In this document: piece after piece, positions 1 to 8,042 of the stretch
Layout: every line of letters begins with the position of its first letter
Position numbering within the stretch: position 1 is the first letter of the stretch
From: an uncultured Pelagibacteraceae bacterium
GTDB taxonomy: Bacteria > Pseudomonadota > Alphaproteobacteria > Pelagibacterales > Pelagibacteraceae
Direction of reading: 5' to 3'
Assembly (NCBI GenBank): GCA_902597175.1
Contig: CACJWN010000001.1
Location: forward strand, 86,440 to 150,439
DNA: 64,000 bases
Translations under genes and position numbers: made by a program
Notes under the pieces: generated by a model
The model's input: only the letters and a program-made list of their open reading frames with translations
Told to the model about the DNA's origin: nothing
Database searches by the model: none

Positions 1-370
1 TTACATCGGCTTCATTAATTGAAACTATAAGTTTATTGATCTCAAGATTAGATCTAATAAATTCTGGAACAGAAAATTTTAATTTTCCGAAGTCTTTAGA
101 AATATATGTATCTTTATCACTTTTAGAATGAAGCCCTTTACCTGTAATTAATAAAAGTTCTTTATACTTATTCTTGACGCAAAAAAGTAAAATTTCTTTT
201 ACCTTCTTATTTGCTTTATCTAAGGTGAAACCATGAAGATCAAACTTAAATCTATCTTTTCTGACTTTTTTTCGATTATTTTTATCTTTATCGTAAATAT
301 CTGTCGGATCTTTAATATAATCTTCCCAAGTTTGTTTATCTTCTTGGGAAAGATCTTTTTTTTTACTCAC
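1..370 (-). CDS. Smr-domain protein (partial, runs off the left edge)
   Basis: About 123 codons are visible, with the C-terminus outside the window. After a charged N-terminal tail comes a Smr (small MutS-related) domain: the DLHGFTLDKA box near residues 46-55 and the ITGKGLHS box near 80-87. Smr domains are known as DNA or RNA endonuclease/binding modules, and this stand-alone form is common next to tim44-like genes in alphaproteobacteria. The start is a GTG whose bases overlap the TGA stop of the upstream timA gene (GTGA), so translation is probably coupled. The molecular role of this protein is not known from sequence. Confidence 0.75.
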   Translation of the reverse strand, partial: MSKKKDLSQEDKQTWEDYIKDPTDIYDKDKNNRKKVRKDRFKFDLHGFTLDKANKKVKEILLFCVKNKYKELLLITGKGLHSKSDKDTYISKDFGKLKFSVPEFIRSNLEINKLIVSINEADV

Positions 371-969
371 TGACTAATAATTTCAGATAAATACCAGTTT
401 GGACTTTTGTTGTTAATATTTTTTGTAAATTTCCAACTATCAGTTACAAATTTAATTTTGTCCGGATTTCCTTCGATTATTTTATTATTTTTATCTTTTT
501 TTACAGAGATCACTTCTGCAACAAACTTAACTGTAGCAAACAGATTATCTTTAATTTTCTCATATTTTTCCACAGAAGACTCTTTTACTCCAATAAATGT
601 AAACTCTGATTTAATATTATCTTTTTTTCTTGATTTTATTGCATCAGAAAAATTAGAAAACATGTTCGGTGATAACAAAGCCTTTAGTTTGATCAAATCA
701 CCTGATGCGAAAGAAGTTAAAATGCTCTCATAAGCTATTTCAGCACCTTTCAAAAATTCTTTTTTATCTTTTCCTTCAAGAATTTCAAAGTTTTGTTCAT
801 CAGCTTTGTTGTCTTTTTGAGGCATGCTGAATTTTTTTTCAGCAAAGTTAGGATAAACTTTTGTCTCATGACCAGTTTTTCTTCCTAATATGCTTCTTAA
901 TCGCAAGATTATAAAACCCGCAATCATTCCTAATAAAATTATGTCTAAATAGCCAAAATTATTACTCAT
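367..969 (-). CDS. Tim44/TimA-like membrane-anchored protein
   Basis: A protein of about 200 residues with one N-terminal membrane segment (about residues 7-23, LDIILLGMIAGFIILRL), a charged linker and a Tim44-like C-terminal domain (about 70-200). The family is related to the matrix-side motor subunit Tim44 of mitochondria; in alphaproteobacteria the homologue is a membrane-associated protein of uncertain function. I prefer the ATG at 969 (MSNNFG) over the one at 987 because it places the hydrophobic segment at the N-terminus as in relatives. It is divergent from fxsA and overlaps the smr start by a few bases. Confidence 0.7.
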   Translation of the reverse strand: MSNNFGYLDIILLGMIAGFIILRLRSILGRKTGHETKVYPNFAEKKFSMPQKDNKADEQNFEILEGKDKKEFLKGAEIAYESILTSFASGDLIKLKALLSPNMFSNFSDAIKSRKKDNIKSEFTFIGVKESSVEKYEKIKDNLFATVKFVAEVISVKKDKNNKIIEGNPDKIKFVTDSWKFTKNINNKSPNWYLSEIISQ

Positions 970-1013
970 AGTTTGATAAATATACATGAATAATATAATT
1001 TTGTATCAGACAA

Positions 1014-1436
1014 ATGAACACATTTTTCCTACTTTTAATAGGTTTGCCTGCTCTAGAAATATTTATTATGATCAAAATCGGTGCGCAAATCGGAGCCTTT
1101 AACACTATATCTCTTATTTTTCTAACAGCAATAATAGGTATTTACTACGCTAGGATACAAAGTATTCAAACTTTAAAGTCTGGAATTGCTAGTATATATA
1201 AAAATAAGGCTCCAATTTATGAAATGATGTCTGGTGCATCTATAGCTTGCGCTGCTTTGCTGTTGATCATTCCTGGTTTTTTAACTGATAGCGTCGGATT
1301 TATATTATTATTTCCTTTTTCAAGAAAAATTTTATTAAAAATAATATTTAGAAAAGGAGGAGAAACAAACGAAACTAGAAAGAATATTGAAACAATTGAT
1401 GGTGAAATAGTTAATAAGGATAAGGATGAGCTATAA
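1014..1436 (+). CDS. fxsA: FxsA family membrane protein
   Basis: 140 residues with the FxsA signature: an N-terminal hydrophobic helix beginning LLLIGLPALEIFIMIKIG, a second helix, a YYARIQ motif near 44-49, and a hydrophobic region with the IPGFLTDSVGFILLFP motif near residues 85-100, followed by a charged cytoplasmic tail. FxsA in Escherichia coli affects phage T7 exclusion by the F plasmid; its normal cellular role is unclear. It starts 44 bases from the divergent timA gene, and its 3' end overlaps the secB start by 11 bases, which suggests translational coupling. Confidence 0.8.
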   Translation: MNTFFLLLIGLPALEIFIMIKIGAQIGAFNTISLIFLTAIIGIYYARIQSIQTLKSGIASIYKNKAPIYEMMSGASIACAALLLIIPGFLTDSVGFILLFPFSRKILLKIIFRKGGETNETRKNIETIDGEIVNKDKDEL

Positions 1437-1845
1437 AATTATTGGTAAATACATAAAAGAATTAAACTTTAATATTCCAAATACTAAAACTTTTTATTTA
1501 CTATCAAAGGATATTGTAAACTACAAAATTAATATTGATATAAAAAGTAATAGAATTAAACAAAATATTATTGAGGTTTTAACCTCACTTAATTTATCAC
1601 CCACTAAAACTGATTTTGAGGTAATTGATAGTAAAATTATTTTCGCTACAATCATTGAGTTGCAAAATGACAAAGTAGAAAAAAGCCAGTTAGAAAAAAT
1701 TATTTTAGTAGAAGTGCCGTCGAAAATTTATGGTGACCTTAGAAAAATATTTGTTAGTTTATTTGAAAATTCAGGATTTAAAGATGTTAAAATTAGTGAA
1801 AACGTTGATTTTCTAAGTCTTTATAAAACGAGGAATGCTCAATAA
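1426..1845 (+). CDS. secB: Protein-export chaperone SecB
   Basis: 139 residues, close to the usual SecB length of about 150. SecB is a cytosolic tetrameric chaperone that keeps preproteins unfolded and hands them to SecA. Sequence support is family-like rather than motif-perfect: the N-terminal beta-strand block (IPNTKTFYLLSKD), the central VLTSLNLSPTKTDFEV region and the late helix VEVPSKIYGDLRKIFVSLFENSGF, which corresponds to the FPYARE-type region. The position between fxsA and dnaQ agrees with alphaproteobacterial gene order. It is convergent with dnaQ, with a 7-base overlap. Confidence 0.7.
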   Translation: MSYKIIGKYIKELNFNIPNTKTFYLLSKDIVNYKINIDIKSNRIKQNIIEVLTSLNLSPTKTDFEVIDSKIIFATIIELQNDKVEKSQLEKIILVEVPSKIYGDLRKIFVSLFENSGFKDVKISENVDFLSLYKTRNAQ

Positions 1846-2498
1846 AAATTCTTTTTCAACTCTTTTTTTAAAAATTCCTTGTGCATATTAATTTCATCTA
1901 CAGGAACTTCTAATATTTTTTTATTATAACTTTTGTCTCTAACAAGATTTTGCTCTAGATCTTTAGTAGATAAATTAAACTTTGGTTCCTTTGCATCTAA
2001 TAAATTAATATAGACCTCCCTTAATAACTGACAGTCAAGTAACGCATTATGTTTAGTTCTTTTTGAAAGATCAATATTAAATCTTTTACATAAGGCATCT
2101 AAAGAATTAGATATACCAGGAAACTTATTTCTTGCAATTTCAAGTGAGTCTACAACATTTTTAGGATCTATTATGTTTTTATTTAATAACCTAAGTTCGC
2201 TGTTTAAAAAACCTAAATCAAAAGATGCATTGTGTATGATAATTTTTTTTCCATCAATGAAATTTAAAAAATCATCTGCTATTTTATCGAATTTTTCTTT
2301 TGTACTTAAAAATTTTTCTGAAAATCCGTGAATTTTAAAAGCTTCTTCTGGTATATTTCTTTCAGGGTTTATTAATCGATGAAATACATTTCCAGTTGCA
2401 ATTAGATCTTTTGTTTCTACACAGGCGATCTCAACAATTTTATGTCCATCTTTGAATGATAAGCCAGTTGTTTCTGTGTCTAAAAATATTTCATTCAT
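1839..2498 (-). CDS. dnaQ: DNA polymerase III epsilon subunit (3'-5' exonuclease)
   Basis: 219 residues. It shows the DEDDh exonuclease motifs: ExoI FLDTETTG at the N-terminus (Asp7, Glu9), ExoII HNASFDLGFLNSEL near 89-102, and ExoIII RTKHNALLDCQLL near 146-158 with the catalytic His and Asp. It provides proofreading in the replicative polymerase. The C-terminal part (about 170-219), which in relatives contacts the alpha subunit, is present but poorly conserved. Its start overlaps the coaE stop by 8 bases, and it is the last gene of a tightly packed run coaE-aroE-maf-ppsR reading from the right. Confidence 0.9.
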   Translation of the reverse strand: MNEIFLDTETTGLSFKDGHKIVEIACVETKDLIATGNVFHRLINPERNIPEEAFKIHGFSEKFLSTKEKFDKIADDFLNFIDGKKIIIHNASFDLGFLNSELRLLNKNIIDPKNVVDSLEIARNKFPGISNSLDALCKRFNIDLSKRTKHNALLDCQLLREVYINLLDAKEPKFNLSTKDLEQNLVRDKSYNKKILEVPVDEINMHKEFLKKELKKNFY

Positions 2499-3057
2499 AT
2501 TTTTTAAATATAACCGATAAATTTTTTTTTAAAATCTTAATATTTTTTTCATTAACAATAATATGATCACAATATTTACCTTTTTTGACATCACTTAATT
2601 GTTTTGAATTTAAGATATTAAAGGTAGATATTTTTCCGCCTTTCAACTTAAATCTTTTTAACCTTATGGATTTTTTTGCTTTAATATAAAAAATAATGTC
2701 AAAAATATTAATTAAATTACTTTCAATAAGAAGCGGAATTTCTAAGAAAACAAATTTTTTTTTTATATTTTTTCTTATAAACTTTAGCATCTCCTTTCTT
2801 ACTAAAGGATGAATAATTTTTTCGAGCTTTTGGATGTTTGATTTGTCTTCCTTGATTTTTTCTCTCAGTAATTTTTTAATATTTAAAGATTTTTTTAAAT
2901 CAAGTTTTTTAATAATATTCTTTTTAATACTATTTTTTGTGTATAGTTTTTTTACAACTGCGTCTGCACTAAAGAGAGGTCCTCGACCTGCTGACAAGAT
3001 TTTACTTGCTGTTGTTTTTCCTGAGGCTAAAGAACCTGTAATACCAACCTTGATCAT
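2491..3057 (-). CDS. coaE: Dephospho-CoA kinase
   Basis: 188 residues, typical for CoaE, which phosphorylates dephospho-CoA at the 3'-hydroxyl in the last step of coenzyme A synthesis. The P-loop GSLASGKTT lies at residues 8-16, followed by the FSADAVVKKLY segment that holds the catalytic Asp and by the IIHPLVRKEM motif near residue 80. The Asp that usually follows the P-loop as DAD/DAI is present. aroE ends at the base where this gene starts, and its own stop overlaps dnaQ, so the genes form one operon. Confidence 0.88.
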   Translation of the reverse strand: MIKVGITGSLASGKTTASKILSAGRGPLFSADAVVKKLYTKNSIKKNIIKKLDLKKSLNIKKLLREKIKEDKSNIQKLEKIIHPLVRKEMLKFIRKNIKKKFVFLEIPLLIESNLINIFDIIFYIKAKKSIRLKRFKLKGGKISTFNILNSKQLSDVKKGKYCDHIIVNEKNIKILKKNLSVIFKKYE

Positions 3058-3878
3058 TATTTTAATTTAGATAATAAGAGTTCGATTAACTTTTGATCAA
3101 TCTCTGGATTAATTTTAGTCCATAAATAAAAAGCTTTTTGTCCTTGATAAATGAACATTTCAAGACCATTAAAAACTCTTATATTCTTTTCTTTCAAATA
3201 TTTAAAAGTTTTAGTCTCTAAAGGATTATAAATTGTATCAATATAAATTAAACTGTTTTTCACTTGATCAAAATTAAAATTAAAATCTTGTCCATTTTTA
3301 AGACCCAAACTAGTTGCATTGATGATTATATCATAATTTTTCAACTCATTTTTTAAATTTGTCCAGTTTATTATGTTCAGATATTTAAATTTTTTCTTTA
3401 AGAAAATACACTTATCTTCCGTTCGATTAACTATAGAAATATTCTTCACTCCACATTTTTCAAGAGATAAGATTACTGATGGCGAAACTCCTCCTGCACC
3501 TATAACTAGGGCGTTCTTCTTATTAATATTATCTACCTCTTTAAAATAAGCCGCCTGTAATCCAAATACGTCTGTATTTTCTCCGACAATTGTCCCTTTA
3601 TCATCTAAAAAAACTGTATTAACTGAGCTTGTAATTTCAGCATCGTTGATAAGAACATCAATGTGTGGGACGATTTTTTGTTTATATGGAAGTGTTATAT
3701 TAATGCCAATTAAATCTTTATTTTTAATTCTATTAATTAGATTTTGTATTTCACTGTTTTCAATTTCTATTATTGAATAGTTTGCATCTATTTTGTATTT
3801 TTCAAACCAGTAATTATGTAGAATAGGTGATAAAGAGTGTTTTATAGGGTTTCCAATTATCCCGTATTTTTTTGTCAT
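3057..3878 (-). CDS. aroE: Shikimate dehydrogenase
   Basis: 273 residues. AroE reduces 3-dehydroshikimate to shikimate with NADPH in aromatic amino-acid synthesis. Diagnostic blocks are the substrate-binding GNPIKHSLSPILHN at residues 8-21, the catalytic-lysine block NITLPYKQKI near 60-69, the NTDVFG Asp motif near 101, and the Rossmann GAGGVSPSVILSL near 127-139 (family usual is GAGGAARA, so slightly diverged). The C-terminal FNGLEMFIYQGQKAF block is complete. Start and stop codons overlap those of maf and coaE. Confidence 0.9.
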   Translation of the reverse strand: MTKKYGIIGNPIKHSLSPILHNYWFEKYKIDANYSIIEIENSEIQNLINRIKNKDLIGINITLPYKQKIVPHIDVLINDAEITSSVNTVFLDDKGTIVGENTDVFGLQAAYFKEVDNINKKNALVIGAGGVSPSVILSLEKCGVKNISIVNRTEDKCIFLKKKFKYLNIINWTNLKNELKNYDIIINATSLGLKNGQDFNFNFDQVKNSLIYIDTIYNPLETKTFKYLKEKNIRVFNGLEMFIYQGQKAFYLWTKINPEIDQKLIELLLSKLK

Positions 3879-4459
3879 TTTTTATATTTATTAATATAGT
3901 TGATAATATCTTTAATAGGCAAACCCATAATTGAGTTGTGGTCGCCTTTTATATACTCAAACAATTCCAAGCCCTCAGCTTCAACTTGATAGACACCATA
4001 AGCTAGTAAAGTTTCAGTCTTAATTTTATTTAGATAATTTAATAGTTTTTCATCAGTAAAATTTTTCATTTTCAACTCAGAAGAGTCCGTATGATTCCAG
4101 ACCATTGCTCCATTCTTAGAAATACACACAGAACTTATTAGGTAATGTTTAGAATTATTCAACTTTTTTAAAATATCAAATGCCTCATTTCGATTTTTTG
4201 GTTTGTTAATCAGTTTGTTGTCTAAAGAAATTACACTATCAGCTCCTAGGACCATTATATCTGGATTTTTACTACTAACTTTAATAGATTTTATCTCTGC
4301 TAAATTTTTTGAAATTATCAATGGATCTGCTCCCTCGCTGAGAAGAGCTGCTTTTACTTCGTCTTCGTCTACGTTTGAAACAATTACATCAGCATCAATA
4401 TTATTATCATCTAAGATCTTTTTTCTGACACCGCTTTTTGAGGCCAAAATTAATTTCAT
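3875..4459 (-). CDS. maf: Maf-family nucleoside triphosphate pyrophosphatase
   Basis: 194 residues. Maf proteins hydrolyse non-canonical or canonical NTPs (dTTP/UTP or m7GTP subtypes) to monophosphates. The N-terminal motif LILASKSGVRKKIL departs from the usual ASxSPRR, while the central block GADSVISLDNKLINKP with the catalytic Asp and the following helix fit the family. I cannot assign the nucleotide subtype. It overlaps both neighbours (ppsR and aroE) by 4 bases. The conserved position maf-aroE-coaE-dnaQ supports the call. Confidence 0.82.
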   Translation of the reverse strand: MKLILASKSGVRKKILDDNNIDADVIVSNVDEDEVKAALLSEGADPLIISKNLAEIKSIKVSSKNPDIMVLGADSVISLDNKLINKPKNRNEAFDILKKLNNSKHYLISSVCISKNGAMVWNHTDSSELKMKNFTDEKLLNYLNKIKTETLLAYGVYQVEAEGLELFEYIKGDHNSIMGLPIKDIINYINKYKK

Positions 4460-5274
4460 ATGTTTTTTTTAATTTCTATTATCTTTAATATAGACGCAGC
4501 TGTTTCTTCAACAGACCTTCTTGTAACGTCTATTATTGGCCAATTGTTTTTTTTAAAAAGATTTTTTGAATCATTTACCTCTTTTTTAATAAATTCTAAA
4601 TTTGTGTAATCTTTAATTTGATGTTCATTCATTATCGCAACTCTATTCCGTCTAATGTCTGCTAACCGTTCAGGATCAGCTATAAGACCAATAACGCAGG
4701 CTTTTGTTTTAGAATTTAATTTTGGTGGTATTTTATGGTCTAGTACTAAAGGTATATTTATAGTTTTATATCCCCTATTAGCTAAATATATGGAGGTAGG
4801 TGTTTTACTAGTTCTGCTTACACCTAGCAAAATAACGTCTGCATCATTTATATCATCTACTTTCTTCCCATCATCATGTGACATGGTAAATTGAATAGCT
4901 TCTATACGTTTGTAATAATCATCATCTAATACGTGTTGTGCGCTGGGTTTATGAATTGCCTTTTGGTTAAGTAATTTTGAAAAACTTAAAATAAGATTCC
5001 CTAGAATGCCGAAACATGGAACCTTGTTTTTTTCAGCTTGATTTGAGATATATTTCGCCAGTTTAGTTTCAACTATTGTATATAAAATTAATGAGCTTTC
5101 TAGTCTTAAACACTCTTTAATTATTTTGTCTATCTGTTGTTCAGTTCTAACAAAAGCAAACTCCCTTTTTTCATAATCAAAGTTTGAAAATTGTGATTTT
5201 AGAGAAAGAAATATTCTATCTAAAGTTTCGCCAGTAGAGTCAGACACAAGATATACATTGTATTTTTGGTTCAT
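4456..5274 (-). CDS. ppsR: Pyruvate, phosphate dikinase/PEP synthase regulatory protein (DUF299)
   Basis: 272 residues, full length. The family acts as an ADP-dependent kinase and phosphate-dependent pyrophosphorylase that switches PPDK or PEP synthase off and on. Visible features are the N-terminal VYLVSDSTGETL, the HxPSAQH region near residue 97 (HKPSAQHVLDDDYYKRIEAIQF), and the P-loop GVSRTSKTPTSIYLANRG near 151-168. In Rickettsia and Caulobacter the homologue flanks the replication origin opposite hemE, and the same arrangement is seen here. It is the first gene of the minus-strand run ppsR-maf-aroE-coaE-dnaQ. Confidence 0.87.
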   Translation of the reverse strand: MNQKYNVYLVSDSTGETLDRIFLSLKSQFSNFDYEKREFAFVRTEQQIDKIIKECLRLESSLILYTIVETKLAKYISNQAEKNKVPCFGILGNLILSFSKLLNQKAIHKPSAQHVLDDDYYKRIEAIQFTMSHDDGKKVDDINDADVILLGVSRTSKTPTSIYLANRGYKTINIPLVLDHKIPPKLNSKTKACVIGLIADPERLADIRRNRVAIMNEHQIKDYTNLEFIKKEVNDSKNLFKKNNWPIIDVTRRSVEETAASILKIIEIKKNI

Positions 5275-5546
5275 ATGTGTGTTAATAAATAATTAATAAA
5301 TAAATTTATTCACTTTTTAATTTACTAGAGTAAAAAAAATTAACATTAATTCACAATATTTAAACATTTTGTTAGATGTTAATAATGTTGTTTTACTAAT
5401 GTTTACAAGATTAATAAAGTCTTCAAAATAGGACTTTTTGATGAAAGTTATTCATCTTTCTATGTATAAAAATTGTATAAATAGTTATATGACTATTAAA
5501 CAGGGTCAATTACTCAAACAATACTTTTAAAATACTTTTATATAAT
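5275..5546. other. Candidate chromosomal replication origin (oriC) between ppsR and hemE
   Basis: A 272-base gap with almost no G or C and no credible ORF. It is the longest non-coding stretch in the window and separates a run of minus-strand genes on the left from plus-strand genes on the right. Near-consensus DnaA boxes (TTATNCACA) are at 5306-5314 (TTATTCACT, one mismatch) and 5347-5355 (TAATTCACA, one mismatch), with a weaker TTATTCATC at 5448-5456. A TTAA-N7-TTAA element is at 5282-5296. The same neighbours flank the origins of Caulobacter and Rickettsia. The assignment is by synteny and remains unproven; promoters for ppsR and hemE must also lie here. Confidence 0.55.
5282..5296. promoter_or_regulatory. 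CtrA-type site TTAA-N7-TTAA
   Basis: A perfect match to the CtrA consensus half-site pair TTAA-N7-TTAA, located in the candidate origin just upstream of ppsR. In Caulobacter CtrA represses initiation by binding such sites in the origin. In DNA this rich in A and T one chance match per gap is not unlikely, so this is weak evidence alone. Confidence 0.3.
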
Positions 5547-6557
5547 ATGAGCAATCTTAATAAAATCTTATTAAATAAAATTAATTGTAAATCTGTATGG
5601 TTTATGAGACAAGCAGGTAGGTACCTTCCAGAATTTCAAAGAATTCGATCTAAAAACCAAGATTTTGTTAAATTATGCTTAAATAGTGAGTTGAGTTCAG
5701 AAATTACATTACAACCAATTGAAAGATTTGATTTAGACTCTGCAATTATTTTTTCTGATATTTTGATGGTTCCTTACGCATTAGGGCAGAATGTAAAATT
5801 CACAAAAGGTTCCGGACCAAAGCTGAGTGATTTTAATTTAAATCAATTTTTAAAGAGTGAAGAAAATATTTTTTCCGATAAACTTAGTCCAGTCTACAAA
5901 GCAATAGATATCACAAGAAAAAAATTAAAAAAAAGTAAGTCGCTTATTTCTTTTATTGGGGCGCCATGGACTCTTATCGTGTACATGTTGAATGTTAAAG
6001 AGGATAAAGGAGAAATAAATCTACGAAAACTTCAAGATAAAAAAAAGGAACTCAATCAAATAATAGAAACTTTAATCAACTTTTTGTGCATTCATATCAA
6101 AAACCAGATAAATGCCGGTGCAGATGTAATACAAATTTTCGACTCTTGGGCAGGCTTAATTCCCACAAAGAATTTAAATGACTATTGTTACACACCTAAC
6201 GCAAAAATTTTGAATTTTTGTAGAAAACAAAAAATACCTACCATTTGCTTTCCTAAAGGAATAAGAGAAAGATACGAAGATTTTAACGACATTGTTAAAC
6301 CAGATGGAATTAATTTGGACCCAGACATCGATCCGGCATGGGCAAGAGAAAAGTTAAGAAATGTAGTGATCCAAGGAGGTCTAAATCCCAATATATTATT
6401 AAAAGATGATGAAGATATTATTAAGGGGGCGACTAAATACATTCGAACTTTCAAGGATATTCCTTATGTTTTCAATTTAGGTCACGGGTTACTTCCTGAA
6501 ACAGATCCTGATAAAGTAGGTAGGTTAATAAAATTTTATAGGAACTTTAATGGATAA
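5547..6557 (+). CDS. hemE: Uroporphyrinogen III decarboxylase
   Basis: 336 residues. HemE removes four carboxyl groups from uroporphyrinogen III to give coproporphyrinogen III in haem synthesis. The N-terminal signature VWFMRQAGRYLPEF (about 18-31) has the substrate-binding arginines, IIFSDILMVPYALG (about 68-81) contains the catalytic Asp, and the C-terminal FNLGHGLLPET block is intact. The stop overlaps the hemH start by 8 bases, so hemE-hemH-hemJ form an operon. It reads away from the candidate origin. Confidence 0.95.
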   Translation: MSNLNKILLNKINCKSVWFMRQAGRYLPEFQRIRSKNQDFVKLCLNSELSSEITLQPIERFDLDSAIIFSDILMVPYALGQNVKFTKGSGPKLSDFNLNQFLKSEENIFSDKLSPVYKAIDITRKKLKKSKSLISFIGAPWTLIVYMLNVKEDKGEINLRKLQDKKKELNQIIETLINFLCIHIKNQINAGADVIQIFDSWAGLIPTKNLNDYCYTPNAKILNFCRKQKIPTICFPKGIRERYEDFNDIVKPDGINLDPDIDPAWAREKLRNVVIQGGLNPNILLKDDEDIIKGATKYIRTFKDIPYVFNLGHGLLPETDPDKVGRLIKFYRNFNG

Positions 6558-7542
6558 AAATCACCCCGAAGTAAAATTTGGCAAAACTGGAGTTTTAATT
6601 ATAAACCTCGGAACACCAGACTCAACAAGTTGGTGGGATATAAGAAGATATTTAAAAGAATTTTTATCTGATAGAAGAGTAATAGAAATTAATCCAATAA
6701 TTTGGCAAATAATTCTGAACTTATTTATTCTTAATTTTCGACCTTCTAAAACCGCACATGCTTATAAGCAAATCTGGAGAAAGGAAAGCAACGAGTCTCC
6801 ATTATTATATTTTACAAAACAACAGTCAGAGAAATTAAATGACAAAATAGGAAATGAAAATGTATTAGTGGATTTTGCAATGAGATACGGTAATCCAAGT
6901 ATCAGATCTAAACTGAGCACAATGAAAGAAAAGGGTTGTGAAAATATAATAGTATTACCTCTTTACCCTCAATATGCTGCAGCAACAACTGCAACTGTCT
7001 GTGATGAAATCTATAGATCATTAATGAAAATGAGGTGGCAGCCAAGTCTACAGATAATACCACACTATGAGAGTGACCCTTTATATATTGATGCTTTGAT
7101 TGACAGTATTGAAAAAAAAATTAGTGAAATAGACTGGAAACCCGATCTGATAATTTCTTCCTATCACGGAATTCCAAAATCCTATTTTGATAAAGGAGAC
7201 CCGTATCATTGTTATTGTCATAAAACAACCAGACTAATGAAGGAAAAGTTCAATAAAGTTGAAATACAGACAACTTTTCAGTCAAGATTCGGCCCACAAG
7301 AATGGCTTACACCTTACACGGATAAAACTTTAGAAAAATTACCAGGAGAAGGAATTAAGAATTTATTAATTATTTGTCCTGGTTTTGCCTCTGACTGTGT
7401 TGAAACGCTAGAGGAAATAAATATTCAAGGAAGAGAAAGCTTTATTGAAAAAGGTGGTAAAAATTTCGATTTAATTCCTTGTTTAAATGATAATTCAAAA
7501 CACATTAATCTATTCGAAAAATTAGTAAGCAAATATTTATAG
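6550..7542 (+). CDS. hemH: Ferrochelatase
   Basis: 330 residues. It inserts Fe2+ into protoporphyrin IX, the last step of haem synthesis, at the inner membrane. Family marks are GVLIINLGTPDS at the start, the SWWDIRRYLKEFLSDRRVI block, LPLYPQYAAATTATV, the SSYHGIPKSYFDKGDPYHCYC segment with the metal-binding His, and TFQSRFGPQEWLTPYT. The CPGFASDCVETLEEI segment near the end is complete. It is translationally coupled to hemE and separated from hemJ by one base. Confidence 0.95.
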   Translation: MDKNHPEVKFGKTGVLIINLGTPDSTSWWDIRRYLKEFLSDRRVIEINPIIWQIILNLFILNFRPSKTAHAYKQIWRKESNESPLLYFTKQQSEKLNDKIGNENVLVDFAMRYGNPSIRSKLSTMKEKGCENIIVLPLYPQYAAATTATVCDEIYRSLMKMRWQPSLQIIPHYESDPLYIDALIDSIEKKISEIDWKPDLIISSYHGIPKSYFDKGDPYHCYCHKTTRLMKEKFNKVEIQTTFQSRFGPQEWLTPYTDKTLEKLPGEGIKNLLIICPGFASDCVETLEEINIQGRESFIEKGGKNFDLIPCLNDNSKHINLFEKLVSKYL

Positions 7543-7543
7543 A

Positions 7544-7975
7544 ATGAACTTATATCTTCTTTTTAAATCCTTGCATCTTATTGCTGTAATTTCTTGGATG
7601 GCAGGCCTTCTTTATCTACCGAGAATATTTGTTTATCATTCAGAGGCTGATCATGAGTCTCAAAAAACAATCTTTAAGATTATGGAAAAAAGACTTTATA
7701 ACTACATCATGATGCCCGCAATGCTTCTTTCATGGCTGTTTGGTATTTTGCTTATTCATAGTCTCGGTTTTGGTGTTTTTTCAGAATTGTGGATGCAAAT
7801 AAAGACTGTTGCAGTAGTTATTCTTACTTATTATCACTTTACTTTAGCAAAATATTTAAATGATTTTGCTCTCAACAATAATCAGAAAACCTCAAAATTT
7901 TTTAGGATATATAATGAAATACCAACAATAATACTAATAGTAGTAATTTTTGTTGTTATTTTTAAACCTTTATAA
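7544..7975 (+). CDS. hemJ: Protoporphyrinogen IX oxidase HemJ
   Basis: 143 residues with four predicted membrane helices, matching the HemJ (UPF0093) family, which converts protoporphyrinogen IX to protoporphyrin IX in bacteria that lack HemG and HemY. The conserved first helix KSLHLIAVISWMAGLLYLPRIFVYH carries the His residues, and the central helices contain MMPAMLLSWLFG and MQIKTVAVVILTYYHF with a conserved Lys. It follows hemH by one base and so sits next to the enzyme that uses its product. Confidence 0.9.
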   Translation: MNLYLLFKSLHLIAVISWMAGLLYLPRIFVYHSEADHESQKTIFKIMEKRLYNYIMMPAMLLSWLFGILLIHSLGFGVFSELWMQIKTVAVVILTYYHFTLAKYLNDFALNNNQKTSKFFRIYNEIPTIILIVVIFVVIFKPL

Positions 7976-8042
7976 TTAGGGGTTGAAATTTTTCTAAAAA
8001 GACATATATTTTTATAACTTCTCTTAAACTAAAAATAATCAC

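Noticed and set aside
5541..5546. TATAAT as the hemE promoter -10 box
   Set aside because: It touches the start codon, which would place the transcript start inside the gene. Most likely an AT-rich coincidence.
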